Shown here: positions 27,959 through 37,443 of the stretch, in pieces
How the letters are laid out: every line of letters starts with the position of its first letter
Numbering within the stretch: the stretch's first letter is position 1
IMG/VR virus record: IMGVR_UViG_3300027759_000002
Coordinates: 62,001-126,000 of that record
Length of the DNA stretch: 64,000 bases
Direction: 5' to 3' (one strand)
Origin: a virus
The notes under the pieces: model-generated
The model's input: only the letters and a program-made list of their open reading frames with translations
What the model was told of the DNA's origin: nothing
Databases searched by the model: none
Position numbers and translations under genes: made by a program

Positions 27959-29701
27959 ATGGCTAAACAAACTATCAATATTGGTATTAGAGCAAATGAT
28001 GGCAAAGGCGATTCATTAAGAACGGCTTTTACTAAAACAAATAACAACTTTACTGAGTTGTATACTACAGTTGCTTTGCGTTCCAATACATCAAATACGT
28101 ATTATGAAACCAACCAAGAGTTGGCACAAAATGCTTTCAACAAAGCAAACACTGCTTCGTTGGGTGATATTTTATTTGATAAAACCACAATGTATAGTAA
28201 TACAAAGGTTGAAATTGCTACAGACCCAAATGAACGTAGAGCTTGGGGTATGTTGTTTGGCCAAATAGATACACAAGCCAACAATGCATATGGCCACAGT
28301 GTTGCATTTGATTCTGCAAATAATATTGTAGTATCAATGACAACACAGAATGAAGTTACTGGTTTACCACAGGCAACAGTTATTAAATTTGATCCATATG
28401 GTTCAATATATTGGAGAAAATCTGTTCCTGCGGCCAACGTGAGTGGAACACTAGTAGCAAGTTATGGTGACTCTGTAACAGTTGACGGAAATAACAACAT
28501 ATACCTATTGACAAACATTCCTTCCGACAGGTCAACCCGTGTTACAAAATTCAATTATCTTGGACAAAATGTTTGGAACACTTTAGTTACGGATTCAATT
28601 GGTTCTAAAGATATATGTGTTGATGATGAAGATTTTCCTTATTATACTGGTGAACACAACTTAATTACAGGCCTCGATATTACAGGCGAATTGTATTTTA
28701 CATTTTACAATGCAGGCACTGCGGCAAACGCATCAGTTATTATTGCTTTACCTAATCGTGGTGGTTTGTTAGTTGGCTCAGCAAACGGCCAAGTCCATAA
28801 GTTTGATACAGAAGGTGTTTACATTAGAACAAGTAATGTTAACAAATATGGAAACACAATCATTGGGCTAAGTTACGATTCTTCAAACAATTGGTATGCT
28901 GCAACGAATACAAACATCTATATGTTTAGAGCAAACAACCAATTGGTTTGGGAAAAAGAAATAACTGGTGTAACATCACCAAAAATTAATTGGATTAAGT
29001 ATAGTAATAATTATCTATATGTAAACGGAACAACCACAGACCCTAACAGTAAAACTGGATTCATTAATTACAAGGTGCTTGCATCTAATGGTTATCTTGC
29101 TTGGGCAAATTCACTTCAGGTTCCAGGTGCAGGTCAAAGTATTAGACTTGGTCATAGACAGATGGATGTGAAAGGTGATTTTCTTGTTGGTACTGGATAT
29201 GCGTATCCAAATGGCAGTACAAAAGCAATTGCAATTACCTATGAATTACCAATAGACGGAACTTTACCTGGTCTGTATGCATATTCAAGTTCAACCAAAT
29301 GGGGCGACTTTACATATGTGAAAGTACCATCTGCAGCAACCACAACAAGTACAACAGTTGGTAGTGGAAACACAACAGTAACGCTTGCTATCAATACAAC
29401 ATATTCATATACAATGAATGCTGTTACTTATCAAAATCCTAGTCCAGAAAATGAACAAACAGTTGATTATTTTAATGAACAATGGGAATTTACAAGCAAC
29501 GGAACAATTGTTATACCTTCTTCAGGTTCAAGCAATGTAGCTTTGGATCTAAGTGGAAAATCTTTTGCGAATGTTGCAAGTATTCAATTCGCAAACAATA
29601 CAATTCAAGTTGGTGCTTCTGTACCTTTGGCTAATCTAAAGGTACTGGTTGCAGCATCATCTGACTTCAATGACTTTAAGAGTAGAATCGCAGCATTATA
29701 A
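27959..29701 (+). CDS. Structural protein with beta-propeller-like repeats, inserted between gp15 and gp16
   Basis: 580 residues. The N-terminal ~35 residues (INIGIRANDGKGDSLRTAFTKTNNNFTELY) are an opening seen on many T4-like cyanophage virion proteins. Residues ~105-430 carry repeated strands resembling propeller blades (GHSVAFDSANNIVVSM, GDSVTVDGNNNIYLLT, VHKFDTEGVYIRTS, IYMFRANNQLVWEKEI). The C-terminus is Thr/Ser-rich with a short helix. In T4, gp15 is followed directly by gp16, so this is an extra virion gene; its function is unknown. Confidence 0.65.
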   Translation: MAKQTINIGIRANDGKGDSLRTAFTKTNNNFTELYTTVALRSNTSNTYYETNQELAQNAFNKANTASLGDILFDKTTMYSNTKVEIATDPNERRAWGMLFGQIDTQANNAYGHSVAFDSANNIVVSMTTQNEVTGLPQATVIKFDPYGSIYWRKSVPAANVSGTLVASYGDSVTVDGNNNIYLLTNIPSDRSTRVTKFNYLGQNVWNTLVTDSIGSKDICVDDEDFPYYTGEHNLITGLDITGELYFTFYNAGTAANASVIIALPNRGGLLVGSANGQVHKFDTEGVYIRTSNVNKYGNTIIGLSYDSSNNWYAATNTNIYMFRANNQLVWEKEITGVTSPKINWIKYSNNYLYVNGTTTDPNSKTGFINYKVLASNGYLAWANSLQVPGAGQSIRLGHRQMDVKGDFLVGTGYAYPNGSTKAIAITYELPIDGTLPGLYAYSSSTKWGDFTYVKVPSAATTTSTTVGSGNTTVTLAINTTYSYTMNAVTYQNPSPENEQTVDYFNEQWEFTSNGTIVIPSSGSSNVALDLSGKSFANVASIQFANNTIQVGASVPLANLKVLVAASSDFNDFKSRIAAL

Positions 29702-29715
29702 ACTAAGTTAAAAAT

Positions 29716-30129
29716 ATGAATACATTTGACAAAAACATGGAAAAATTATTTGATGTAACACCGGTAGAACAAGAAGTAAAACCTCTGTTACCGGTAGTTA
29801 CTAAGACTGAAGAAGGTCCAGATTTAAAAACAGATTTACAAGATGCCTATGAACAAACAAAGGACAATCTACAAGAGTTGATTGATAATGGCAAAGATGC
29901 AATGGAAGAACTACGAAACATTGCATCTGCGGGACAACATCCACGGGCATTTGAGGTCTATGCAACACTACTAAAGAATGTTGTTGATGCGAACAAAGAA
30001 CTTCTGGCGGTACAAAAACAAATGCGTACAATGGATGGTAAACAAAAAGAAGGTGATACCAAAATTGATAAAGCCATTTTCGTTGGTTCAACCGCTGAAT
30101 TAAATAAACTTTTAAAAAGTAAAGAATGA
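29716..30129 (+). CDS. gp16: Small terminase subunit gp16
   Basis: 137 residues, largely helical and charged, with QTKDNLQELIDNGKDAMEEL and HPRAFEVYATLLKNVVDANKELL, the coiled-coil core typical of T4-like gp16. The small subunit forms a ring regulating packaging by gp17. It overlaps the gp17 start by 4 nt (ATGA). Confidence 0.9.
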   Translation: MNTFDKNMEKLFDVTPVEQEVKPLLPVVTKTEEGPDLKTDLQDAYEQTKDNLQELIDNGKDAMEELRNIASAGQHPRAFEVYATLLKNVVDANKELLAVQKQMRTMDGKQKEGDTKIDKAIFVGSTAELNKLLKSKE

Positions 30130-31823
30130 TTGATAATGTCGATTTAAAATTTGGTGAAGCATACCGAGATAATCCATTACTTAAAAAGGCCGGTGTTAAG
30201 GTAGAGTATACACAGGAACAAGTTGATGAATATATAAAATGTGCTAAAGACCCTGTTTATTTTTCAAAAAATTATATCAAGATTGTTAACGTTGATGAAG
30301 GTCTAATCAACTTTAAGATGTGGCCATTCCAAGAAAAGATGTTAAAACTTTTCAAAGACAACCGGTTCGTTATCACTAAATGTCCTCGACAGGTTGGTAA
30401 AACTACAACCACGGTAGCGTATATGTTATGGGCAACCATATTTACCGACCAACAAAACTGTGCAGTTCTAGCAAACAAGGGTGCTTTGGCTCGTGATATT
30501 TTGTCCAAATACCAACTTGCATATGAAAATTTACCAATGTGGTTACAACAAGGTATCGTTACATGGAACAAAGGTAACGTAGAACTTGAAAATGGTTCCA
30601 AAATTGTTGCTGCATCCACTTCATCATCTGCAATTCGTGGAGGTTCTTTTAACATTGTATTCTTGGATGAATTTGCTTTCGTACCAAACAATATTGCGGA
30701 AGAATTCTTCAACTCTGTTTACCCTGTAATTTCATCAGGTAAAAAGACAAAGATTATTATTGTGTCTACACCTAATGGTATGAATCTATTTTACAAGTTA
30801 TGGATGGACTCAATCAATAAGAAGAATAATTATATTAATTTTGAAATACATTGGTCACAAGTACCTGGTCGAGATGAAAAATGGAAAGAAGAAACAATTC
30901 GCAACACTTCTCAACGACAATTCTCACAAGAGTTTGAGACTGAGTTTTTAGGTTCCTCAAACACTTTGGTTTCTGGTTACAAACTGCAACAGTTGGTATA
31001 TACCGACCCAATTGCGAATCACGACTTGTTAAAAATATATGAACATCCGGTTAAAGAAGGTGTAAATGAATCTAAATCCGACCACCTATATGCAATCACG
31101 GTTGATGTTTCAGAAGGTAGAAATCTTGATAGTTCGGCCTTCTCTGTAATTGATATCTCACAGACACCATATAAACAAGTGGCAACCTATAAGAGTTCAT
31201 CAATTACACCTATATTATTTCCAACAGTCATCTATAATGCAGCGAGATATTATAACGATGCTTATGTTTTGGTGGAAATTAATAACAATCCTCAGGTAGC
31301 AGACTCATTACATTCAGATTTTGAGTATGAGAATCTTTGGAAGATATTTACAGGCAATAAGAAACCGCAACAATTGTCGGCTGGATTTGCCCGTGGTGTT
31401 CAAATGGGATTAAAAATGTCTCCTCAGGTCAAGGCAATTGGTTGTTCAAACCTTAAGACTTTGATTGAAGGTGACAAATTGTTGATTCAAGATTTTGATA
31501 CATACTCCGAGTTGACCACTTTTATTCAGCAAAAGAATTCCTTTAGTGCAGAAGATGGTGCAAATGACGATATGGTCATGTCTCTGGTCATGTTTTCTTG
31601 GGTAACAACCCAACAGTATTTTAAAGAGATTGTTAACCACGACATACGTAAACAGATTCAGTTAGAAAATATGAATCAAATGGATGATGACGTTTTGCCA
31701 GCTCCAATCATCGAAGATGGTTTGGAACATGATTTTGAGATTATGGGTGGTGACATGTGGGAAGTTGCAGACGGTGGAGAAACGTATGCAAAGTTTATGA
31801 GAAACAGATTGGAAAGGTTATAA
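30126..31823 (+). CDS. gp17: Large terminase subunit gp17 (packaging ATPase/nuclease)
   Basis: 565 residues. Walker A at ~86-95 (CPRQVGKTTT), Walker B/catalytic acid at ~177-185 (IVFLDEFAFV), and motif III IIIVSTPNGMN at ~215. The RNase H-fold nuclease domain starts at ~322 (ITVDVSEGRNLDSSAFSVID), with later acidic residues in ANDDMVMSLVMF. This is the motor that translocates DNA into the prohead and cuts the concatemer. Slightly shorter than T4 gp17 (610 aa). Confidence 0.95.
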   Translation: MIDNVDLKFGEAYRDNPLLKKAGVKVEYTQEQVDEYIKCAKDPVYFSKNYIKIVNVDEGLINFKMWPFQEKMLKLFKDNRFVITKCPRQVGKTTTTVAYMLWATIFTDQQNCAVLANKGALARDILSKYQLAYENLPMWLQQGIVTWNKGNVELENGSKIVAASTSSSAIRGGSFNIVFLDEFAFVPNNIAEEFFNSVYPVISSGKKTKIIIVSTPNGMNLFYKLWMDSINKKNNYINFEIHWSQVPGRDEKWKEETIRNTSQRQFSQEFETEFLGSSNTLVSGYKLQQLVYTDPIANHDLLKIYEHPVKEGVNESKSDHLYAITVDVSEGRNLDSSAFSVIDISQTPYKQVATYKSSSITPILFPTVIYNAARYYNDAYVLVEINNNPQVADSLHSDFEYENLWKIFTGNKKPQQLSAGFARGVQMGLKMSPQVKAIGCSNLKTLIEGDKLLIQDFDTYSELTTFIQQKNSFSAEDGANDDMVMSLVMFSWVTTQQYFKEIVNHDIRKQIQLENMNQMDDDVLPAPIIEDGLEHDFEIMGGDMWEVADGGETYAKFMRNRLERL

Positions 31824-31834
31824 AACCAGCCTTT

Positions 31835-31842
31835 CATAAATA
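31835..31842 (+). promoter_or_regulatory. Late promoter motif CATAAATA
   Basis: CATAAATA in the 67-nt gap before gp18, 48 nt upstream of the start. An AAGGAG SD lies between them. Confidence 0.6.
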
Positions 31843-31890
31843 CTCTTATGGTATTTTGCCAAAAGAACATAATAATTCAAGGAGAATAAA

Positions 31891-33582
31891 ATGGCATTTC
31901 AAATCTCTCCAGGCGTAAATGTAGCTGAGGTGGACGCAACAACAGTTGTACCCGCAGTTCAACAGACCGCTGGTGCATTTGCTGGAACATTTCAATGGGG
32001 TCCGGCAGACAAGGTAAAACAGATAGATAGTGAAATAACACTAGTAAGCACATATGGTAAACCTAATTCGGATTCAGCAGTATCATTCTTTACTGCTGCA
32101 AACTTTCTGTCTTATGGTAATAACTTAAGTATTGTACGTGCGGTTGGTGCATTAGCAAACAATGCAACCGATGGTAGTACATTGAATGTACAAATTAAAA
32201 ACGAAGATGTTTACGAGTCTACTTATTTAAATACCAACAACGGCAATAATTATGGTCCATTTGCGGCCAGATATCCGGGTGTTTTAGGAAACTCTATCAC
32301 TGTTGCTGTTTGTGCAAACAATCAAACATATAGCACATGGGCATACAAAAATTATTTCACATCTGCACCAGGCACATCAGATTTTGCTGATTCTGTTAAT
32401 GGTGTAAAAGATGAAATGCACATTGTTGTTATTGACCAAGACGGATTGTTTACAGGTTCTGCCGGTTCAATCTTAGAAACATATGGTTTCGTTTCAGCCG
32501 CATCAGATGCGGTTATCAACGGTGTCACAAACTACTACAAACAAGTTATTTTTAATAACTCAAAGTATGTTTATGCAATGGATCCTGTTAATTATGCAAC
32601 AACAAGTGCTACATGGGGTCAAAGTGCAGCAGGTAGAACTTTTGCAAATCCAGCAACCAACCAAGTAATTAATTTAGCTACGGGTTCTTCTGTTGCACCT
32701 ACTGATGGAAACTTACAACTAGCTTACGATTTGTTTGCTAACAAAGAATCTATTGACGTTGCATTGGTACTAACAGGCGGACATTCAATTACAGTTCAAC
32801 AATATGTTATTGATAACATTGCTGTTGGTCGTGCAGACTGTGTGGCTTTTATATCTCCAAGATATGCAGACGTAGTTAATAAAGCAGGCAACGAAACAAC
32901 TAATATACAAGATTGGTTAACAACACTATCAAGAAGTTCTTCTTATGTTGTTGCTGATTCTGGATGGAAATATCAATTCGACAAATACAACAATACATAT
33001 CGTTGGATACCATTAAACGGTGATATTGCTGGATTGTGCGTATACACAGATAACATTCGTGACCCATGGTTCTCACCAGCTGGTTTCAACCGTGGTGCAA
33101 TTAAGAACTCTATCAAATTGGCATGGAATCCAAACAAGTCATTCCGTGATACATTGTATGCAGCGGGTGTTAATCCAGTTGTATCATTCCCAGGTCAAGG
33201 CACAGTATTGTTTGGTGACAAAACATTGTTAAACAAACCATCAGCATTCGACCGTATCAATGTTCGCCGTTTGTTTATTACACTTGAAAAAGCAATTGCA
33301 CAAGCTGCCAAGTTCTCAATGTTTGAATTGAATGATGAATTTACAAGAGCACAATTTATTGCTTTAGTATCACCATTCTTACGTGACATTCAAGGACGCC
33401 GTGGTTTGACAGACTTTAGAGTTGTTTGTGATTCAACAAACAACACACAACAAGTTATTGATAGCAACCAATTCGTTGGAGATATCTACCTTAAACCCGC
33501 ACGTTCAGTAAATTACATTCAGTTGAACTTTATTGCTGTTGGTACTGGTGTTGACTTCGTAACAATCGTTGGCGCAGCTTAA
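31891..33582 (+). CDS. gp18: Contractile tail sheath protein gp18
   Basis: 563 residues with the conserved start ISPGVNVAEVDATTVVPAVQQT…GAFAGTFQWGP and C-terminal core blocks (YRWIPLNGDIAGLCVYTDN, PWFSPAGFNRG, VRRLFITLEKAIAQAAKF, DFRVVCD). These are hallmarks of T4-like sheath proteins. It polymerises around the tube and contracts on infection. Strong SD AAGGAG. Confidence 0.95.
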   Translation: MAFQISPGVNVAEVDATTVVPAVQQTAGAFAGTFQWGPADKVKQIDSEITLVSTYGKPNSDSAVSFFTAANFLSYGNNLSIVRAVGALANNATDGSTLNVQIKNEDVYESTYLNTNNGNNYGPFAARYPGVLGNSITVAVCANNQTYSTWAYKNYFTSAPGTSDFADSVNGVKDEMHIVVIDQDGLFTGSAGSILETYGFVSAASDAVINGVTNYYKQVIFNNSKYVYAMDPVNYATTSATWGQSAAGRTFANPATNQVINLATGSSVAPTDGNLQLAYDLFANKESIDVALVLTGGHSITVQQYVIDNIAVGRADCVAFISPRYADVVNKAGNETTNIQDWLTTLSRSSSYVVADSGWKYQFDKYNNTYRWIPLNGDIAGLCVYTDNIRDPWFSPAGFNRGAIKNSIKLAWNPNKSFRDTLYAAGVNPVVSFPGQGTVLFGDKTLLNKPSAFDRINVRRLFITLEKAIAQAAKFSMFELNDEFTRAQFIALVSPFLRDIQGRRGLTDFRVVCDSTNNTQQVIDSNQFVGDIYLKPARSVNYIQLNFIAVGTGVDFVTIVGAA

Positions 33583-33588
33583 TAAATA
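33581..33588 (+). promoter_or_regulatory. Late promoter motif AATAAATA
   Basis: AATAAATA overlaps the gp18 stop codon, 19 nt upstream of gp19. Confidence 0.5.
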
Positions 33589-33607
33589 AACGATATAGGA
33601 GAAAACA

Positions 33608-34150
33608 ATGGCATTTAATGTATCAGAATTCAGAGCTAATATGATTGGAGACGGAGCACGTCCTAATTTATTCTCTGTCTCTTTAATATTTCCATCAAAC
33701 GTAACAAACTCAACATCTGCTGGCCAAAAACTAACCTTTATGGCCAAAACAGCACAACTACCAGGTTCTTCAATCGGTACAGTTCCAGTATTTTACTTTG
33801 GACGTGAGATGAAGTTTCCAGGTAACAGAACTTTTGCTGACTGGACATTGACAATCATTAACGATGAAGATTTTGCAATCAGAAATTCTTTAGAAAACTG
33901 GATGAACTCTATCAATAGTCACTCAGGTAACATAAGAAGCGGTGCAGCAAGAAATTCTAATGGTTATTCTGTTGATGCAAACGTTATTCAATATGGTAAA
34001 ACAGGCAACGAATTAAAGAAATATAATTTCGTTGGTTTATTTCCATTAGATTTGGCACCAATCGACCTTGATTGGGGTTCAAATGACGCAATTGAAGAAT
34101 TTACATGTACGTTTGCTTACCAATTCTGGGAAACAGACACAACATCTTGA
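33608..34150 (+). CDS. gp19: Tail tube protein gp19
   Basis: 180 residues. QKLTFMAKTAQLPGSSIGTVPVFYFGREMKFPGNRTFADWTLTIINDEDF is a clear T4-like gp19 pattern; T4 gp19 is 163 aa. Forms the inner tube of the tail. SD AGGAG. A rho-independent terminator follows directly. Confidence 0.95.
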   Translation: MAFNVSEFRANMIGDGARPNLFSVSLIFPSNVTNSTSAGQKLTFMAKTAQLPGSSIGTVPVFYFGREMKFPGNRTFADWTLTIINDEDFAIRNSLENWMNSINSHSGNIRSGAARNSNGYSVDANVIQYGKTGNELKKYNFVGLFPLDLAPIDLDWGSNDAIEEFTCTFAYQFWETDTTS

Positions 34151-34157
34151 TATATAG

Positions 34158-34186
34158 CGGGAGGCCCAATAGGGTCTCCCATGATT
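34158..34186 (+). terminator. Rho-independent terminator after gp19
   Basis: Stem GGGAGGCCC/GGGTCTCCC (34158-34166 with 34171-34179), loop AATA, then a T-rich run ATGATTTTTT. It separates gp18-gp19 from the portal unit. Confidence 0.85.
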
Positions 34187-34213
34187 TTTTGATTTTATAA
34201 TTACACACAAACT

Positions 34214-35959
34214 ATGGCAAACAACACAAACAAATTCTCACTGTTCGGTTTTACAATTTCTCGCCAAAAGGATGAGGAAGATTCTACTGCACAACAATCA
34301 TTTGCGCCACCAACGCAAGATGATGGAGCATTAACTATTACATCTGCCGCTTACTACGGCACTTATGTTGACCTTGACGGTACCGCAAAGAATGAGGTAG
34401 AACTAATCTCTCGTTACCGTGAAATGGCTATGCAACCTGAAATTGAATCTGCGATAGATGATATAGTTAATGAGGCTATTGTTCAAGATGATGATGGTAA
34501 AATAACACAAATTATTTTAGATGATTTAAAAGTTGCCGACAAAATTAAAAAAGCCATTAAAGAAGAATTCAATACCGTTTTGCGTATGTTGAGTTATCAG
34601 AACATGGCACAAGATATCTTCCGCCGTTACTATGTTGATGGTAGAATGTACTATCACATCATTATTGACCGTGAGAAACCACAAGAAGGTATTAAAGAAC
34701 TTCGTTACATCGACCCACGTAGATTACGTAAGGTTCGTGAGATGAAAAAACAAAAAGATGAAAGAACTGGTGCAGATGTTATGCAACCAGTGAATGAATA
34801 CTACATATACAACGACAAGGTTGTTAGCGGTAGTGCATCCAATTTTGGTCCTGTTGGTGTTCGCATTACAACAGACTCTATTATTTCGGTGGTATCGGGT
34901 CTTATGGACTCCCGCCGTGCGGTTGTTCTGAGTTATCTACATAAAGCAATTAAGCCTCTAAATCAATTACGTATGATAGAGGATGCAACGGTCATTTACC
35001 GTATTTCGAGAGCTCCAGAACGCCGTATCTTTTACATTGACGTTGGCAATTTACCAAAATTAAAGGCCGAACAATACATGCGTGATATTATGGTCAAGTA
35101 TAAAAATAAACTTGTCTATGATGCCAATACAGGTGAAGTACGTGATGACCGCAAGTTTATGTCCATGATGGAAGACTTCTGGTTACCACGTAGAGAAGGC
35201 GGCAAAGGCACAGAGATTACCACACTACCAGGTGGACAGAACCTAGGTGAGCTGGAAGACGTTAAATACTTTCAGAAGAAACTATATGGTGCCTTGTGTG
35301 TTCCAATCTCCAGGTTAGAACCTAACCAAGGATTCTCACTTGGTCGTTCATCAGAGATTACTAGAGATGAATTGAAATTCTCTAAATTTGTGGATAGATT
35401 AAGAAGTAAATTTTCCGAAGTATTCAATCAAGCCTTACGTGTACAGTGTGTACTAAAAGGCATTTGTACAGATGAAGAATGGGAATTGTTTAAAGAAGAT
35501 ATTCATTATGACTTCATTAAAGATAATAATTTCTCCGAATTAAAAGAAGCGGAATTAATGTCACAAAGATTAACGTTGTTACAATCGGTTGATCCATATA
35601 CTGGTCGTTATTTCTCACAAAAATGGATTCAACAAAATGTGTTGCGTCTAACAGATGATGAGATTGCAGACATGGATAAAGAAATTGAAACAGAAAAAGA
35701 AATGGGTCTTGGATTGCCTGTTGGTGTAACAAATGATGTTGCACAACAACAGATGTTAGGACAAGTTCAAACCGACCAAATGGTACAACAGGCACAATTG
35801 ATGCCTGATCCTGCACCAGCTGGTGGTTCCAGTTCTGGTGGTGGTAGTTCATCATCAAGTAGTAAATCAAAAAGTTCCAGTGGTTCGAAATCAGTTAAAG
35901 GTGACCTCAGCTTAGAAGAAGTTGAAACAACATTTACCAGATTGAAACGCATTTTATAA
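34214..35959 (+). CDS. gp20: Portal vertex protein gp20
   Basis: 581 residues. Diagnostic blocks include EIESAIDDIVNEAIVQDDD, YYVDGRMYYHIIID, LRYIDPRRLRKVREMKK, LSYLHKAIKPLNQLRMIEDATVIYRISRAPERRIFYIDVGNLPK (cited here in part) and VPISRLEPNQGFSLGRSSEITRDELKFSKFV. The dodecameric portal nucleates head assembly and is the packaging channel. The C-terminus ends in a Ser/Gly/Lys-rich low-complexity stretch (residues ~535-565). Confidence 0.95.
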   Translation: MANNTNKFSLFGFTISRQKDEEDSTAQQSFAPPTQDDGALTITSAAYYGTYVDLDGTAKNEVELISRYREMAMQPEIESAIDDIVNEAIVQDDDGKITQIILDDLKVADKIKKAIKEEFNTVLRMLSYQNMAQDIFRRYYVDGRMYYHIIIDREKPQEGIKELRYIDPRRLRKVREMKKQKDERTGADVMQPVNEYYIYNDKVVSGSASNFGPVGVRITTDSIISVVSGLMDSRRAVVLSYLHKAIKPLNQLRMIEDATVIYRISRAPERRIFYIDVGNLPKLKAEQYMRDIMVKYKNKLVYDANTGEVRDDRKFMSMMEDFWLPRREGGKGTEITTLPGGQNLGELEDVKYFQKKLYGALCVPISRLEPNQGFSLGRSSEITRDELKFSKFVDRLRSKFSEVFNQALRVQCVLKGICTDEEWELFKEDIHYDFIKDNNFSELKEAELMSQRLTLLQSVDPYTGRYFSQKWIQQNVLRLTDDEIADMDKEIETEKEMGLGLPVGVTNDVAQQQMLGQVQTDQMVQQAQLMPDPAPAGGSSSGGGSSSSSSKSKSSSGSKSVKGDLSLEEVETTFTRLKRIL

Positions 35960-35972
35960 TTAGGAGATAACA

Positions 35973-36185
35973 ATGGATAAAGCAAGAGAAATAGTAGACT
36001 ACGCAGAAACAGATAACGCAATCGAAATGCGTAATGCATTATATTCTGCACTACACGATAGAGTTAGAGCTCATATCGAAACACATAAGGTAGAAGTTGC
36101 AAAGCAGTTAATGAATCCAGATGATGCAACGACCGAAGATGAAGTTGTACACACAGGTGAACCTGTTACAACTGAAACTGAATAA
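35973..36185 (+). CDS. gp67: Prohead core protein, gp67-like
   Basis: 70 residues, acidic, helical N-terminus (KAREIVDYAETDNAIEMRNALYSALHDRVRAHIE) and a Glu/Thr-rich tail. Size, acidity and position just after the portal match gp67 of T4-like phages, a prohead core component. SD TAGGAGA lies 5 nt upstream. The name rests mainly on position. Confidence 0.65.
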   Translation: MDKAREIVDYAETDNAIEMRNALYSALHDRVRAHIETHKVEVAKQLMNPDDATTEDEVVHTGEPVTTETE

Positions 36186-36197
36186 TTTTGACACTGG

Positions 36198-36205
36198 TAT
36201 AAATA
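36198..36205 (+). promoter_or_regulatory. Late promoter, perfect TATAAATA
   Basis: Exact T4 late consensus TATAAATA, 26 nt upstream of the start at 36232. Confidence 0.75.
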
Positions 36206-36231
36206 TTATTCAAACATAACAGGAATTATAA

Positions 36232-36753
36232 ATGGCAAATTCATTTTCATATCAAGTCATTAAAGACACAACAGAACATGCAGTTATTAAACTAACTGCT
36301 TCTTTTGATGGTACAGGTCAAGAATCAAACACTATACGTATTCAAGCAAATACTTTATATGGTGCAATGGACACTTCCAAAGGTAATTTACTTTCAAGTG
36401 CAGCTAATACTGGCGCATTAGGTTTCTACGGTTTGTCTATATATCGTTTGTGGTATGATTGTGCTGCTGGCGGTGATGTAACATTATCTTGGAATGCATC
36501 CACGCCTTTGCCTATATTTGTTATGAACGGTAACGGAGAATATGATTCGGCCGGTAACTGGGTAACAATACCAAACAATGCAAAAGGAACTTCAGGTTGC
36601 AAAGGTGATATTGCTGTGTCCACCAGAGGTATGGCAGCAAATGATAGTTACACAATGATTTTAGAATTACGTAAAGACAATGAACACTATCAACGTGGCC
36701 AATTAAGTGATCCTGCCGCATTTAATTATGGTGGTTATTCACTTAGACCTTAA
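36232..36753 (+). CDS. Conserved head-module protein of unknown function
   Basis: 173 residues, beta-rich, with TIRIQANTLYGAMDTSKGNLLSS, YGLSIYRLWYD, MNGNGEYDSAGNWVTIPNNA and ILELRKDNEHYQRGQLSDPAAFNYGG. I recognise the family as a recurrent hypothetical of marine T4-like phages near head genes; no function is known to me. Its own perfect late promoter and place between gp67 and gp21 suggest a virion protein, perhaps a head decoration protein (inference). Confidence 0.65.
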   Translation: MANSFSYQVIKDTTEHAVIKLTASFDGTGQESNTIRIQANTLYGAMDTSKGNLLSSAANTGALGFYGLSIYRLWYDCAAGGDVTLSWNASTPLPIFVMNGNGEYDSAGNWVTIPNNAKGTSGCKGDIAVSTRGMAANDSYTMILELRKDNEHYQRGQLSDPAAFNYGGYSLRP

Positions 36754-36761
36754 GGATTAAA

Positions 36762-37406
36762 ATGAAACTCATTAGAGAACTTACCGAATCGGTACAATAC
36801 TTAACGGAAGAAAAAGATGGAAAGAAAACTCTTTTCATTGAAGGTCCGTTTCTAGTTGCAGAATCAGTTAACAAAAATAAACGCATGTACAGAGAAGAAA
36901 CAATGCGTAATGAAGTTAACCGTTACAGCGAAGAATACATTAATAAAAATCGTGCCTTTGGTGAACTGGGACATCCAGACACCCCATCCATTAATCTTGA
37001 CCGTGTGTCTCACTTAATTGTGGGTCTACGTCAAGAGGGAAATGCTTGGATAGGCAAAGCAAAAATTCTTGAAACCCCTATGGGTAACATTGCAAGAAAC
37101 CTTATTGAAGGCGGCGCACAACTTGGTGTGTCATCTAGAGGTATGGGTTCTCTTAAAATGGAAAACGGCATCAATGTCGTTCAAGGAGACTTTCATCTGG
37201 CCACAGCGGCAGATATTGTAGCAGATCCTTCTGCACCTGGTGCTTTTGTACAGGGAATTATGGAAGGTAAGGAATGGATGTTGGTTAACGGTATATGGAC
37301 CGAAGAACAACACGAAGTTGCAAAGCAAGAAATTAAGCAAGCATCTAGCAAAGAGATTGAAGCCGTAAGCTTAAAAATCTTTGAAAACTTCCTTAAAAAA
37401 CTTTAA
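36762..37406 (+). CDS. gp21: Prohead core protease gp21
   Basis: 214 residues. Catalytic His in FGELGHPDTPSINLDRVSH (~residue 70) and nucleophile Ser in LGVSSRGMGSL (~residue 130), the pattern of T4 gp21-type serine proteases. It cleaves scaffold and capsid proteins during head maturation. SD AAGGATT. T4 gp21 is 212 aa, so the length is standard. Confidence 0.93.
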   Translation: MKLIRELTESVQYLTEEKDGKKTLFIEGPFLVAESVNKNKRMYREETMRNEVNRYSEEYINKNRAFGELGHPDTPSINLDRVSHLIVGLRQEGNAWIGKAKILETPMGNIARNLIEGGAQLGVSSRGMGSLKMENGINVVQGDFHLATAADIVADPSAPGAFVQGIMEGKEWMLVNGIWTEEQHEVAKQEIKQASSKEIEAVSLKIFENFLKKL

Positions 37407-37407
37407 A

Positions 37408-37415
37408 TATAAATA
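37408..37415 (+). promoter_or_regulatory. Late promoter, perfect TATAAATA
   Basis: Exact TATAAATA 28 nt upstream of gp22, immediately after the gp21 stop. Confidence 0.75.
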
Positions 37416-37443
37416 TCCAATATAAATCAAGGAGATTCTCAAA

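Noticed and set aside
36188-36205. TTGACA before gene 36232 as a sigma70 -35 box
   Set aside because: No -10 box lies 16-18 bp downstream; the perfect late TATAAATA at 36198 explains the site.
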